Assembly: GCA_030681895.1 (NCBI GenBank)
Contig: JAUXRI010000164.1
Span: forward strand, 1 to 52,772
Source of the DNA: Myxococcales bacterium
GTDB lineage: Bacteria > Myxococcota > Myxococcia > Myxococcales > Myxococcaceae
DNA: 52,772 nucleotides
Direction of reading: 5' to 3'
The first letter of the stretch is position 1; every line of letters starts with the position of its first letter. Under the pieces are notes generated by a model. That model did no database searches. It saw nothing but the letters and a program-made list of their open reading frames with translations, and was not told where the DNA came from. Positions 32,738 through 41,292 of the stretch are shown here, one piece after another. Made by a program: the position numbers and the translations under genes.

Positions 32738-34042
32738 TCAGCCCTTCTGGGGCGTCCGCACCGGAGCAACCCGCCGCTCGACGATCAGCAGCAGCACGGG
32801 GATGAGCAGCGACAGGCTCATCGACACGAGCGACACCGTGTCCATCCCGACGAGCATGCGGGGCGGCCGGCCGGGCAGATCGGTTGCCAGAGGGGGGCGC
32901 GCCACCTCGATCAAGATCAAGCCCGAGCCGAACGCGGCCACCGACGTCGCGGCGTGCTGCACTGCCGACTGCAGGCTCTGAAACGTCGCGCGCCGCGCCG
33001 GGTCGGGCACCTTGGTCGTCAGGGTATTGTACGAGACGTTGCGAAAGCCCTGCGCGAGCATGAAGCCGGCGAACACCAGGAAGACCACCCACGACGCCGC
33101 CGAGTCACGCGGGAGATAGAAGAAGAAGAAGACGACGCCGATGACGAGCACCGTGCCCGCGGTGCCGACCCGGAACGAGCCGAGGCGATCGACCAGCCGG
33201 CCGCCCACCTGGGTCGCCACGAAGCTGGCCAGGCCGCCGAAGAGGTAGGCGTACTTGATGTGCGCCTCAGGCACGCCGAGGTTGAACTGCAGGTACGAGG
33301 CGATGTTGGGGATCAGCACGAAGCCCGCCGACATCACGACCGCCGTCATCAGGTACGAGAGCTGAACGTTGCGGTCGACGACGAGCGAGCCGATGTCCTT
33401 GAGCGTGTTGCGTGGGCGATCGAGGTGGCCCGTCAGCGGCGGCAACAGGAAGATCGACACCACCAGCACGACGGCGCCGAGGGCCGCGACGGTGAAGAAC
33501 GGCGCGCGCCAGCCGAAGTGCTCGGCCATCCACAACCCTGCGGGCACGCCGAAGACCGACGCGACCGAGAACGCGCCCATCACCGTGCCCATGGCCTTGC
33601 CGCGCACGTGGTTGGGAATGGTGTCGGCGATGATGGCGAAGCAGAGCGAGGTGGCGGGGCCTCCGAAGGCACCGGCGACGCTGCGCGCGACGAGGAGCGT
33701 CGTGAAGCTCTCGGCGAACCCACACAGCGCGGTGCCGATGACGAGCCCCAGCACCGCGACGCCGACGGCCTTCCGACGATCGAACCGGTCGAGGAACAAG
33801 GCGCCCAGCAGGCCCATCACCGAGGCCGTCGCGGTGTAGCTCCCGTTCATCCACGGAAGGTGTGACGAGGGGAAGTCGAGCGCCTGCGCGAGCCGGGGGC
33901 CGATCGGCATCACGATGACGAAATCGAGGATGTTCACGAACTGCAGCGCGGCGACCACGAAGATGATGCCCCACTGCCGGCCGGTGAGCGCCATCGAGGG
34001 CGGCCCACCACCTGCCGGAGCTGTCACTTCTGGCGCTGCCAT
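32738..34042 (-). CDS. MFS transporter (drug-efflux-like)
   Basis: A 434-residue membrane protein with about 12 hydrophobic segments. The FVNILDFVIVMPIGPRLA segment of TM1, the loop 2-3 motif LFLDRFDRRKAVGVAV (a variant of the MFS motif A) and GTALCGFAESFTTLLVARSV fit the DHA1-like efflux branch similar to AraJ/Bcr-type proteins. Substrate unknown. The alternative start at residue 17 (MALTGRQWG) would remove the Pro/Ala-rich leader and is plausible. It lies upstream of the long-helix protein gene on the same strand (72 bases between), perhaps as a separate transcript. Confidence 0.88.
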   Translation of the reverse strand: MAAPEVTAPAGGGPPSMALTGRQWGIIFVVAALQFVNILDFVIVMPIGPRLAQALDFPSSHLPWMNGSYTATASVMGLLGALFLDRFDRRKAVGVAVLGLVIGTALCGFAESFTTLLVARSVAGAFGGPATSLCFAIIADTIPNHVRGKAMGTVMGAFSVASVFGVPAGLWMAEHFGWRAPFFTVAALGAVVLVVSIFLLPPLTGHLDRPRNTLKDIGSLVVDRNVQLSYLMTAVVMSAGFVLIPNIASYLQFNLGVPEAHIKYAYLFGGLASFVATQVGGRLVDRLGSFRVGTAGTVLVIGVVFFFFYLPRDSAASWVVFLVFAGFMLAQGFRNVSYNTLTTKVPDPARRATFQSLQSAVQHAATSVAAFGSGLILIEVARPPLATDLPGRPPRMLVGMDTVSLVSMSLSLLIPVLLLIVERRVAPVRTPQKG

Positions 34043-34122
34043 GTCCCGTCAGTCTGTACACCACCGATCCCGCTGCCGCCCGGAAAGCGTCTGGGACAGT
34101 GCGAGCGCGGAGCGGGACGTCT

Positions 34123-34512
34123 TCACTCCAGGCGCGCGCGGAGCCGGGCGATGAGCGCCGTGGCCTCGCTGCTCTTCGAGTCGAGGCGCGCCGCTTCGTG
34201 GGCCAGCTCGAGCGCGTGAAGGAAGCGGCTCCGTGCGCGATGGGCGGCGCCTTCGAGCAGGTCGAGCTCTCCGAGCGCTTCGATCACGGTGGCGAAGTAG
34301 ACGACCTTGTCGGCGCGCACGAGCAACCCGGCGGCGGTCGATGCGTCGACGAGCGAGAGCGTCGCCAGCTCCATGTGGAGCGTGTCGCGGCAGGCCGCCT
34401 CGAGCTGGTCGCGAGCGGCACGTGGGTCGGTGAGCGCGAGCTTCAGGACGCGAGCGACGAAGTCGGCCAGCTGCTTGACCGCACGCATCACGTAGTCGCG
34501 CTCTTCGAACAT
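34123..34512 (-). CDS. Small helical protein, DUF6483-like, unknown function
   Basis: ATG 34512 gives 129 residues starting MFEERDYVMRAVKQLADFVA, which resembles the beginning of a family of short helical proteins (DUF6483-like: 'DYiMR.ieqla..la.il'). The rest is TPR-like helices (ALGELDLLEGAAHRARSRFL, ALELAHEAARLDSKSSEATA). Partner and role unknown. It lies 80 bases before the MFS start on the same strand. Confidence 0.68.
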   Translation of the reverse strand: MFEERDYVMRAVKQLADFVARVLKLALTDPRAARDQLEAACRDTLHMELATLSLVDASTAAGLLVRADKVVYFATVIEALGELDLLEGAAHRARSRFLHALELAHEAARLDSKSSEATALIARLRARLE

Positions 34513-34621
34513 GGCCCCACCGTAAGCACCCACCCTGAACCGTCAAACGGGTCACGCACCGGCGGGCTTCCGTCAGCGGCATTCTCCTCGCCCATCGTTC
34601 GGTGGTAGCCCACTCGGTCAT

Positions 34622-35512
34622 ATGCGCAGGCACTTGTTCTGGTTGGCCGTGGTCGTCCTCTTCGCGAGCTGCAACTGTGGTGGGGACGGGCCGCAAGCCG
34701 ACGCGGGCATCGACGCCGGGAACTCGACGGGCCGCCAGGACGCGGGCCTCGACGCGGGCACGATGGTGGACGCAGGCCTCGATGCAGGCGCGACCGTCGA
34801 TGCAGGGCTCGACGCCGGCGCGATGGAGGATGCAGGGGTCGACGCAGGCCTCGTGGACTCGGGCGTGGAGGTCGATGGTGGGCTCGATGCTGGAAGCATG
34901 ACGGCCGATGCCTCGGTGCTGAACGTCGACTTCGAGATGACCTTTCCTCCCGACTTCGACGCGGGCAGTGCCGTGCTCACGCCTTCACAGGGCTACGCGC
35001 CGCTCGGCCCTCCGGGCAACACCTTCGGCCCGACGTTCCTGCGCGCGCCGACGGGCAACATCATCACCCTCACCGTCTCGAACCTGCCCCCGCACACGTC
35101 TCTGTCGGTCGACTTCCTCTTCGCGGCGATCGACTCCCTCGACGGGACTGGCAGCTTCCCCGCCGGAGACTTCTTCCGCGTCGACGTCGACGGCGTGACC
35201 ATCTTCCGCGAGTCGTTCGCCAACGCGACGCCGAGTCAGGTGCAGAGCTACGTCGCGCCTGTGCCAGCGATCGTCCTCGCTCGGCGCGTCGACCTGGGCT
35301 TCGCAGGGCCCGGGGGTTTCTATACCGACAGTGCGTACGACATGAGCCTCGAGCCACGGTTCGACGATCTGCCGCACACCGCGCCGACCGCCACGCTCAC
35401 TTTTCAACTCGAGGGCGCCGGCGTTCAGGCGTTGTCGGACGAGTCGTGGGCCATCGACAACGTGCGGCTGATCGTGGGCAACACGCCCCGGGCGCGCGAC
35501 GGCGGCATGTGA
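34622..35512 (+). CDS. DAG-repeat lipoprotein with beta-sandwich-like C-terminal domain
   Basis: A 296-residue protein with a lipoprotein signal (FWLAVVVLFASC, Cys17). Residues ~25-95 are a linker of about ten DAG/GLDAG repeats. The C-terminal ~190 residues (VLNVDFEMTFPPDF ... LTVSNLPPHTSLSVDFLFAAIDSLDG in part, SWAIDNVRLIVG) look like a secreted all-beta domain; the 'D.w.iDNv.l' ending is common in carbohydrate-binding or concanavalin-like folds. No enzyme motif is visible. Probably surface-exposed on the outer membrane. The gene precedes the M50 protease gene by 16 bases. Confidence 0.83.
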   Translation: MRRHLFWLAVVVLFASCNCGGDGPQADAGIDAGNSTGRQDAGLDAGTMVDAGLDAGATVDAGLDAGAMEDAGVDAGLVDSGVEVDGGLDAGSMTADASVLNVDFEMTFPPDFDAGSAVLTPSQGYAPLGPPGNTFGPTFLRAPTGNIITLTVSNLPPHTSLSVDFLFAAIDSLDGTGSFPAGDFFRVDVDGVTIFRESFANATPSQVQSYVAPVPAIVLARRVDLGFAGPGGFYTDSAYDMSLEPRFDDLPHTAPTATLTFQLEGAGVQALSDESWAIDNVRLIVGNTPRARDGGM

Positions 35513-35528
35513 ACTGCTGACGGTTCGG

Positions 35529-36638
35529 ATGCCACACGTGACCTTCGCGCAGCGCTTTCGACGCGGACTCTTCTGGGCGTTGACCGGCGGTGCGCTCGCG
35601 CGGCTCTACGTGCTCGGCGAAGCACGTGGCTGGAGCATCGTGGGGCCCGTCGCGTTGCGCATCACCGGGCTCACGCTCGCGGCGTGGTTCTTTCACCTGC
35701 TCCTTCACGAGGCCGGGCACCTCGTCGCGTCGCGCACGATGGGCTTTCAGGTCGACTCGGTCACCATCGGGCCGATCGAGTGGATCGCGCGCGATCGCTC
35801 GTGGGCGTGGGCGGGGCTCGGCATCGGCGGGAAGATCGGCACGCTGCCGGTCGGCGCGAAGGACCTGCGTCGTCGGCTTCGGGTGGTCGCAGCTGCCGGG
35901 CCGGCGATGACGGTGGTCGCGCTGCTCGGCTTCGGAGCGCTCCTCCTCTTCACCTCGGCGACGCTCACTTCTCCCATCGGCGTGGCGGCGGTGACGGGTG
36001 GCCTGGTGCTCCTCTCCGCGATGACGCCGGGGCGTTTCCGGGCGTCGACGGCGGTGGCGGGCAACGACGTCGATCAGATCGCCGGCGGTCGCGCCGTGCT
36101 CGCGCATTGGACGTACCTGGCGATCGTGCAGGGCGTGCTGGCGGGCAAGCGCCCACGAGAAGTGACGGAAGGCGTCGACTTCGGCCCGCTCCTCCCGCCG
36201 GCTGACGAGCCGCCAGAGGCGATCACGCTCATCTGTGCCGTGCATCACCTCGAGCGCTCGGACTTCACGTCGGCGAAGGCCGTGCTGACAGCCGCGACGG
36301 GCCGCGCGCCGGATGCGCCGACGTGGGTGCACACCGATGTCTTCCATCAGCTCGGCGCCATCGCGGCGCTGGTCGATCACGAGCCGGAGCGCGCAGTCGA
36401 GTGCCTCGCCATCGTGCGCAGGATGCAGTCACTGCCCTGGTACGGAGACCTGCTCGAAGCGTGCATCGCGAAGGCGGCCGGTGACGAGGTGATGGCCGAC
36501 AAGCGGCTCGATCACTGGCTCGACGAAGCGCGCGCCGCGATGCGGGGCCGGCTCGCGTTCGGTGGCAACGAGTGGATCCTCGATCGTCTGCGGCCGGGGT
36601 GGCGCGATGTCGAACGACATGAGCGCCACCTTGGTTGA
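35529..36638 (+). CDS. M50 family (site-2-protease-like) membrane metallopeptidase
   Basis: A 369-residue protein with membrane segments around the zinc motif: LTLAAWFFHLLLHEAGHLVA, HEAGH at 60-64. A second buried acid is expected from a DG motif; here GNDVDQIAGG (178-187) after a pair of membrane segments is the best candidate (Asp180 or Asp182), a variation on the usual NPxPxxDG. The C-terminal ~150 residues form a soluble helical, TPR-like part (LICAVHHLERSDFTSAKAVL, FHQLGAIAALVDHEPERAV). It would cut membrane or near-membrane substrates; the target is unknown. It follows the DAG lipoprotein gene closely and may share its transcript. Confidence 0.85.
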   Translation: MPHVTFAQRFRRGLFWALTGGALARLYVLGEARGWSIVGPVALRITGLTLAAWFFHLLLHEAGHLVASRTMGFQVDSVTIGPIEWIARDRSWAWAGLGIGGKIGTLPVGAKDLRRRLRVVAAAGPAMTVVALLGFGALLLFTSATLTSPIGVAAVTGGLVLLSAMTPGRFRASTAVAGNDVDQIAGGRAVLAHWTYLAIVQGVLAGKRPREVTEGVDFGPLLPPADEPPEAITLICAVHHLERSDFTSAKAVLTAATGRAPDAPTWVHTDVFHQLGAIAALVDHEPERAVECLAIVRRMQSLPWYGDLLEACIAKAAGDEVMADKRLDHWLDEARAAMRGRLAFGGNEWILDRLRPGWRDVERHERHLG

Positions 36639-36657
36639 CGGGGTTCCATGTCGTTCG
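36611..36657. promoter_or_regulatory. Inverted repeat across the M50 gene stop
   Basis: CGAACGACATG (36611-36621) is exactly complementary to CATGTCGTTCG (36647-36657), with 25 bases between. It overlaps the last codons and stop (36636-36638) of the protease gene. It may form an mRNA 3' hairpin or be a wide operator; there is no T-tract. Confidence 0.4.
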
Positions 36658-36664
36658 CGCAACA

Positions 36665-36674
36665 CGAACGTTCG
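36665..36674. promoter_or_regulatory. 10-base perfect palindrome CGAACGTTCG
   Basis: Lies eight bases after the inverted repeat whose arms share the CGAAC core, in the 175-base gap between the convergent M50 and chemoreceptor genes. Possible protein-binding site. The rest of the gap (36675-36813) shows nothing I can support. Confidence 0.3.
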
Positions 36675-36813
36675 ACTGCGTGCGCGAGAGCCGGAACACG
36701 CCGACCCGTGCTCCGCGTCTGTGACATCCGGCAGGCCAGCGCTCTCGAGCCCGAGCGACGCCGTCACGGGAGTCGACGCCATCATTCGAGCGTGACGAAC
36801 TCCGACGCCCGGC

Positions 36814-38901
36814 TCAGACGCGGAAGCGCCGAATCTCACCGCGCAGCACTTCGCCCTGCTGCCGCAGCGTCTCGATCGCCTCTTCGAGCTGCTTCACCGA
36901 GCGGTTCTGCTGCTCCGCGACCGACTTGATCGTCTCGATGGCTTTCAGCACCTGCTCCGAGCCGCGGGTCTGTTCCTTCTGCGCGCGGTTCAGGTGCGTC
37001 ACCATCTCGTTGATGTTCTCGATCGACCGGCTGATCTGCTTGCTGCCGTGCGCCTGCTCCTGCACCGAGCGCGTGACGTGCGTGGTGAGGCGCTTCATGT
37101 GCTCGGCGCTCTTCATGATCTGCTCCGAGCCACGCGCCTGCTCGTTGGTCGCCTTGCTGATCTGCTCGACCGTCTCACGAATGCGATCGACGGCGACCGT
37201 CACGTCCTTCGAGCCGCGGGCCTGCTCGACCGTCGCGCGCGCGATGGCCTTCACCATCTGCGTCGATCGGTTGGCCGACTCCTGAATCTTCTTCAGCGCG
37301 CTCTCGGTCTCGCGGCCGAGCAGCACGCCCTCTTCGACGTTCTTCACGCCCTGGTTCATGGCGCCGCCGGCGTTGCGCGACTCCTCCTGAACGGAGCGGA
37401 TGAGATCGGCGATCTCTTTCGTCGAGGCGCCGGTGCGCTCGGCGAGGTCCTTGATCTCTTCGGCGACGACCGCGAAGCCCTTGCCGTGCTCGCCTGCCTG
37501 CGCGGCGATGATGGCGGCGTTGAGCGCCAGCAGGTTGGTCTGCTCCGCGACGTCGTCGATGACGTCGACGATGTTGCCGATCTCGAGAATGCGGCGGCCG
37601 AGCTGCTCGATGACCGCCGACGCCGCGCGCGAGCTGTCCTTGATCTTGTCGATGCCGACGATGGTCTTCTGAATCGACTCGGCGCCGAGCTCGGCGTCCT
37701 TCGACACCTGCTCCGACAGGCGCGCCGTCTCGTAGGCGTTGGTCTCGACCTGGCTGATGGCGACGTCCATCTCGCGAATCGACGACGAGGTGACCTCGGC
37801 GCTCTTGAGCAGGTCCTCGACGTTCCGCGCGACCTCCTTGATGGAGTACGTCGTCTGCTCGATCGCGCTGGTCGTCTCTTCCACCGACGCGGCCATCTTC
37901 ATCACGTTGTCTGCCACCTCGTCGTTGGTGGTGGCCATCTCGAGGATGCTGGAGCTCGAGTCTTCAGCGCTGCCGTAGAGCGTCTCGACGTTCTCGGCGA
38001 TGCCCTTGAGGCTGGCGAGCATCTCGACCATCGCGCTCGAGGTCTCTTCGACGCGGGTCAACACGGTGGCCGAGCCGCCCGACGTGGTCGACGCGGAGCG
38101 GGAGATCTGATCGATGACCTGCGCCACGCTCTCGGCGACGCCTCGCACGCGCCCGATGGTGTCTCGTAACCCCTGACCGATCATGTTGAGCGCGTCAGCG
38201 AGTTCTTGCAGCTCGCGCGTGGTCGCGCCCTCCACTTTGCCGGACAGGTCGGCCTCTGACAGCCGCGCCGCCTGCGCCCGCATCTGCCGAATCGGCGCGA
38301 TGAGGAGCACCCGAGACAGCACACCGACGAGCGCGATGAACACGGCGACGCTCACCAGCAGCGCGATGAGTAGAATCTGCCGCAAGCTCGAGATGGCCTG
38401 ACGAATTCGAATCGCGTCGAGCACGACGATGACGTGCCCACGGCCCACACCGGTGCGCGGCGCCACTTCATCCGCCACGAGAAGGTCGCCTGACTCGAGC
38501 GTCATGCGCGCCTTGCGGCCGCCCTTGTTGAAGGCCTCGAGCACGCTCTTCGTGAGCTCAGGGTCGGTGTTCGGCTTCACGGCGATCAGATCCTTCGGCG
38601 TGCAGTCGCCTTCGACGGCGCACACCAGCACCCAGGCCGAGCGGATCTCGTCTTCGCTCCCGACGATGGTGCGGATCTCGGCCGACGCTTCCTGGTCGAG
38701 TCCTTCGCGCGCGCCGATGACGATCTTCCGCTCGATCTCACGCGCGACCGACTTGCCGCGATCGAACAGCGTGTCTTCGAGCGGGCCCTCGGCCTGCCGC
38801 GGCAACACGATGAAGAGCACGAGCACCAGCACGACGAGCGCGATGGTGAAGGTGCCGAAGATTGCCCAGGTCAGCCCCACCCGTTGAGATCGCGCCGCCA
38901 C
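36814..38901 (-). CDS. Methyl-accepting chemotaxis protein with HAMP and extended repeat coiled coil
   Basis: A 695-residue receptor from GTG 38901: TM1 ~11-33, periplasmic sensor ~34-170 (with a CAVEGDC pair), TM2 ~175-200, HAMP ~200-255 (VLLIAPIRQMRAQAARLSEA), then a very long cytoplasmic hairpin. The tip is VAEQTNLLALNAAIIAAQAG followed by EHGKGFAVVAEEIK (451-484). The usual tip acid and Arg of AAxEAARAGE are Ile464 and Gln468. On the descending arm EQ(A/T)(R/H)GS recurs at 559, 587, 615 and 643, exactly 28 residues (four heptads) apart; the ascending arm shows matching repeats (VEETSSA 284, VEETTSA 340). It should signal to a CheA/CheW-like array; no che gene is in the window. Confidence 0.92.
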   Translation of the reverse strand: MAARSQRVGLTWAIFGTFTIALVVLVLVLFIVLPRQAEGPLEDTLFDRGKSVAREIERKIVIGAREGLDQEASAEIRTIVGSEDEIRSAWVLVCAVEGDCTPKDLIAVKPNTDPELTKSVLEAFNKGGRKARMTLESGDLLVADEVAPRTGVGRGHVIVVLDAIRIRQAISSLRQILLIALLVSVAVFIALVGVLSRVLLIAPIRQMRAQAARLSEADLSGKVEGATTRELQELADALNMIGQGLRDTIGRVRGVAESVAQVIDQISRSASTTSGGSATVLTRVEETSSAMVEMLASLKGIAENVETLYGSAEDSSSSILEMATTNDEVADNVMKMAASVEETTSAIEQTTYSIKEVARNVEDLLKSAEVTSSSIREMDVAISQVETNAYETARLSEQVSKDAELGAESIQKTIVGIDKIKDSSRAASAVIEQLGRRILEIGNIVDVIDDVAEQTNLLALNAAIIAAQAGEHGKGFAVVAEEIKDLAERTGASTKEIADLIRSVQEESRNAGGAMNQGVKNVEEGVLLGRETESALKKIQESANRSTQMVKAIARATVEQARGSKDVTVAVDRIRETVEQISKATNEQARGSEQIMKSAEHMKRLTTHVTRSVQEQAHGSKQISRSIENINEMVTHLNRAQKEQTRGSEQVLKAIETIKSVAEQQNRSVKQLEEAIETLRQQGEVLRGEIRRFRV

Positions 38902-38965
38902 GGGCGGACTGTATGGAGCGAGTCCAGTCGCTTCAAGAATGACGACGGCTCAGCGGGCGATTCCC

Positions 38966-39289
38966 TCAAGCGGCGGCGCGCGGCTCCACCAGGCTGTCGA
39001 CGAGTTCGAGCACGGCCTCGAGCCACTCCCGGCGCGCGAGCCGGAGCAGCTCCGTGCGCCCCGTCGACGCGATGCCGATCGACAGCGCCTGCTGGAGCTC
39101 GAGGTACTCCTGACGAAACTGAAGGGCCTGCCACTGGAGCGCCTGGCGGCTCTCTTTCTCGGCGTTCACGAGCGCCTTGAGCTGCTGCAGCGCCCACGTC
39201 TCGAAGATCGCGTGCTGTTCGGGCGTCGCACCGAGCACGACGCTGATGCGATTGAGGGTCTCGACGAGGCGTTGGTGGGTAGGTGACAT
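38966..39289 (-). CDS. Small helical protein, unknown function
   Basis: ATG 39289 gives 107 residues, apparently all helical: MSPTHQRLVETLNRISVVLG, AEKESRQALQWQALQFRQEY, then LLRLARREWLEAVLELVDSL. The frame stays open far upstream, but that part overlaps the HDAC-like gene and is not coding in character. I recognise no family. The protein is Gln/Leu-rich and could be a coiled-coil adaptor; it lies 64 bases upstream of the chemoreceptor start on the same strand, so a link with signalling is possible but unsupported. Confidence 0.6.
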   Translation of the reverse strand: MSPTHQRLVETLNRISVVLGATPEQHAIFETWALQQLKALVNAEKESRQALQWQALQFRQEYLELQQALSIGIASTGRTELLRLARREWLEAVLELVDSLVEPRAAA

Positions 39290-39372
39290 GGCGAGAGATC
39301 GATGAGCAGCGCGCATGCCATGGCCAACCGGCTTCAATCGGGTTCGAGCGTGAGGGTCGACCGTGGCGATGA

Positions 39373-39386
39373 GGTCGCCGGCGACC
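39373..39386. promoter_or_regulatory. 14-base perfect palindrome before the HDAC-like gene
   Basis: GGTCGCCGGCGACC is self-complementary and ends 23 bases before the ATG at 39410. Its place in the 120-base divergent region suits an operator, although GC palindromes arise easily in such DNA. Confidence 0.3.
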
Positions 39387-39409
39387 GGTGAGGTAAGAGG
39401 CCGACGACC

Positions 39410-40435
39410 ATGACCACGCGGCTCTTTGTCGATCCACGCTTCGAAGGGCACGTCGCCGGGCCGCTGCACCCGGAGTCGCCAGGCCGGCTGCGCGCGATTC
39501 TCGAGGTGCTCGACCGTGCGCCGATCGCGCAGACCGAACGACAGACGCCCCGTCCGGCGACGCGCGAGGAGCTGCTGGCCGTCCATGAAGCGGAGCACGT
39601 CGACCTCGTGACCTCGCTGGCTGGCAAGAGCGCGCAGCTCGACCCTGACACCGCGATGAGTCCCGGGAGCGCGGAGGCGGCAATGCTCGCGGCTGGAGCG
39701 GCGGCCCAGGCAACGCTCGACGTGATGACCGGCGCGACCACCAACGCGTTCGCGCTCGTCCGCCCACCGGGGCACCATGCGGAGCGCGCGCGGGCGATGG
39801 GGTTCTGTCTCTTCAACAACGTCGCCGTGGCCGCAGAGACCGCACGCCGCGCCGGAGCGGAGCGCGTGCTGGTGCTCGACTGGGACGTGCACCACGGCAA
39901 CGGCACGCAGCACACGTTCGAGGCGAGGCGTGACGTGCTGTTCTGCTCGTCACACCAGTTCCCCTATTACCCGGGCAGCGGCGCGCCCGACGAGGTGGGC
40001 GAGGGAGAGGGGCGAGGCTTCACGGTCAACGTCGCGCTCCCAGGCGGCCAGAACGACGCTGACTACGGAGCGGTGTTCCACGACGTCTTCCTGCCCATCG
40101 CGCAGGCGTATCGGCCCGACCTCGTGCTCGTCTCGGCAGGGTTCGACCCGCACCGCGCCGATCCCATCGGGGGCATGAACGTCACCGAGCGCGGCTTCGC
40201 GGCGATGGCCAGCGCGATGACGCAGCTCGCGGCCGAGGTGTGTGGCGGCCGGCTCGTGCTGCTGCTCGAGGGTGGGTACGATCTCGACGGCCTGTCGCAG
40301 TCGGTGCACGCGTGCGTCGAGGTGCTCAGCGGCCAACGGTGTGACGAGTTCCCCACGGGCGCCGGGGCCGCTGCGTCAAAGTCGATCGCCGAGACGTGGC
40401 ATGCGCAGCGCTCGTTCTGGAAGCGGCCGTCGTGA
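39410..40435 (+). CDS. Histone deacetylase-fold amidohydrolase (AcuC/HDAC class)
   Basis: A 341-residue protein with the full set of HDAC-superfamily zinc-site motifs: HPESPGRLRAI near residue 20, RPPGHHAERARAMGFCLFNN, DWDVHHGNGTQ, SAGFDPHRADP and GGYDL with a nearby Tyr. Bacterial members deacetylate acetylpolyamines, acyl-lysine or other acylamides. The PPGHHAERARAMGFC loop is the form common in bacterial polyamine/small-acylamide deacylases. It overlaps the following alpha/beta hydrolase gene by 4 bases (GTGA), so both are made together. RBS-like GAGG/AAGAGG bases lie just upstream. Confidence 0.92.
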   Translation: MTTRLFVDPRFEGHVAGPLHPESPGRLRAILEVLDRAPIAQTERQTPRPATREELLAVHEAEHVDLVTSLAGKSAQLDPDTAMSPGSAEAAMLAAGAAAQATLDVMTGATTNAFALVRPPGHHAERARAMGFCLFNNVAVAAETARRAGAERVLVLDWDVHHGNGTQHTFEARRDVLFCSSHQFPYYPGSGAPDEVGEGEGRGFTVNVALPGGQNDADYGAVFHDVFLPIAQAYRPDLVLVSAGFDPHRADPIGGMNVTERGFAAMASAMTQLAAEVCGGRLVLLLEGGYDLDGLSQSVHACVEVLSGQRCDEFPTGAGAAASKSIAETWHAQRSFWKRPS

Positions 40436-41112
40436 CGCGCGTGCTCTACGTGCACGGGCTCGAGTCAGGCCCGACGGGGAAAAAAGCCCGGGTCCTCGCA
40501 GAGGCCGGCTTCGAGGTCAGCGCCGTGCAGATGCCGTGCGGCCGGCGGCACACGCTGCGCGATCCCCTGCTGGCGCTCTGGGCGCTCTCGTCGGTCTCGC
40601 TCGTGGCGTTCGCTGCGTGGTTGGCCGCTCCCTGGCTCGTGCTCGCGGCGCTCGTCGCCGGTGCGACCTCCTTCCCGGTCGTCAGGCTGTTCATCACCCG
40701 CCGCGTCTTCACCCGAAGCGTCGAGGTGCAGCGCCGGCACCTCGCGGAGACGCCCGTCGACGTCGTGGTGGGCTCGTCGTTTGGCGGAGCGGTCGCCGTC
40801 GAGCTGCTGCGCGCGGGTCACTGGCGAGGCCCGACGGTCTTGCTGTGCCCCGCGTACGCGCTCGTCTCGCGTCGCTCGGGCCGGCCGCCTCACCCCGGCT
40901 TCGACGGGCTGGCACCCGAAGCGACGGCGCACGTGCTGGTGGTGCACGGAACGAAGGACGAGACCGTTCCGCTCGAAGACTCACGCCGGTTGGTGGCACG
41001 AACGAACGCGCGGCTCGTGACGGTCGACGACGATCATCGCCTCAGCGCTACCGCGACCGCCGCGTCGCTCCGTGAGTGGGTGCAGGCAGTCCGAGGTACG
41101 GCGACGGAGTGA
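40432..41112 (+). CDS. Alpha/beta hydrolase (YqiA/UPF0227-like) with inserted hydrophobic hairpin
   Basis: GTG 40432 gives 226 residues and overlaps the HDAC stop by 4 bases; the frame begins at 40396 but that part lies within the HDAC gene. The protein starts VTRVLYVHGLESGPTGKKA, has the nucleophile elbow VGSSFGG (Ser116), VVHGTKDETVP (Asp176) and DDDHRL (His202), a complete triad in the order of YqiA-type esterases. Residues ~44-89 contain two hydrophobic stretches (LLALWALSSVSLVAFAAWLA and LAALVAGATSF) inserted between the first strand-turn and the nucleophile, which would tie it to the membrane. Substrate unknown. Confidence 0.85.
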   Translation: MTRVLYVHGLESGPTGKKARVLAEAGFEVSAVQMPCGRRHTLRDPLLALWALSSVSLVAFAAWLAAPWLVLAALVAGATSFPVVRLFITRRVFTRSVEVQRRHLAETPVDVVVGSSFGGAVAVELLRAGHWRGPTVLLCPAYALVSRRSGRPPHPGFDGLAPEATAHVLVVHGTKDETVPLEDSRRLVARTNARLVTVDDDHRLSATATAASLREWVQAVRGTATE

Positions 41113-41292
41113 GCGCGGCGACCATTCCAGCAGCCCGCCCGGGGTGTGCCACCGGAACAGCGCGCCACCCGTCGGCACCTCGAAACGGTCAGCAGCGCGA
41201 GCCAGGGCCCGTGCGATTCCTGCCTGTCGAACGTCGAGCATGAGACACTGCGCCGCGAACGCGAGGATGGGGGAGCGCGGACACGAATCGAC

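Noticed and set aside
41034..41250. Minus-strand segment reading RQAGIARALARAADRFEVPT and FRWHTPGGLLEW
   Set aside because: It looks protein-like over ~40 residues and could be a gene remnant in the 180-base gap, but there is no start, no complete domain, and part overlaps the hydrolase gene; a translated search would be needed.
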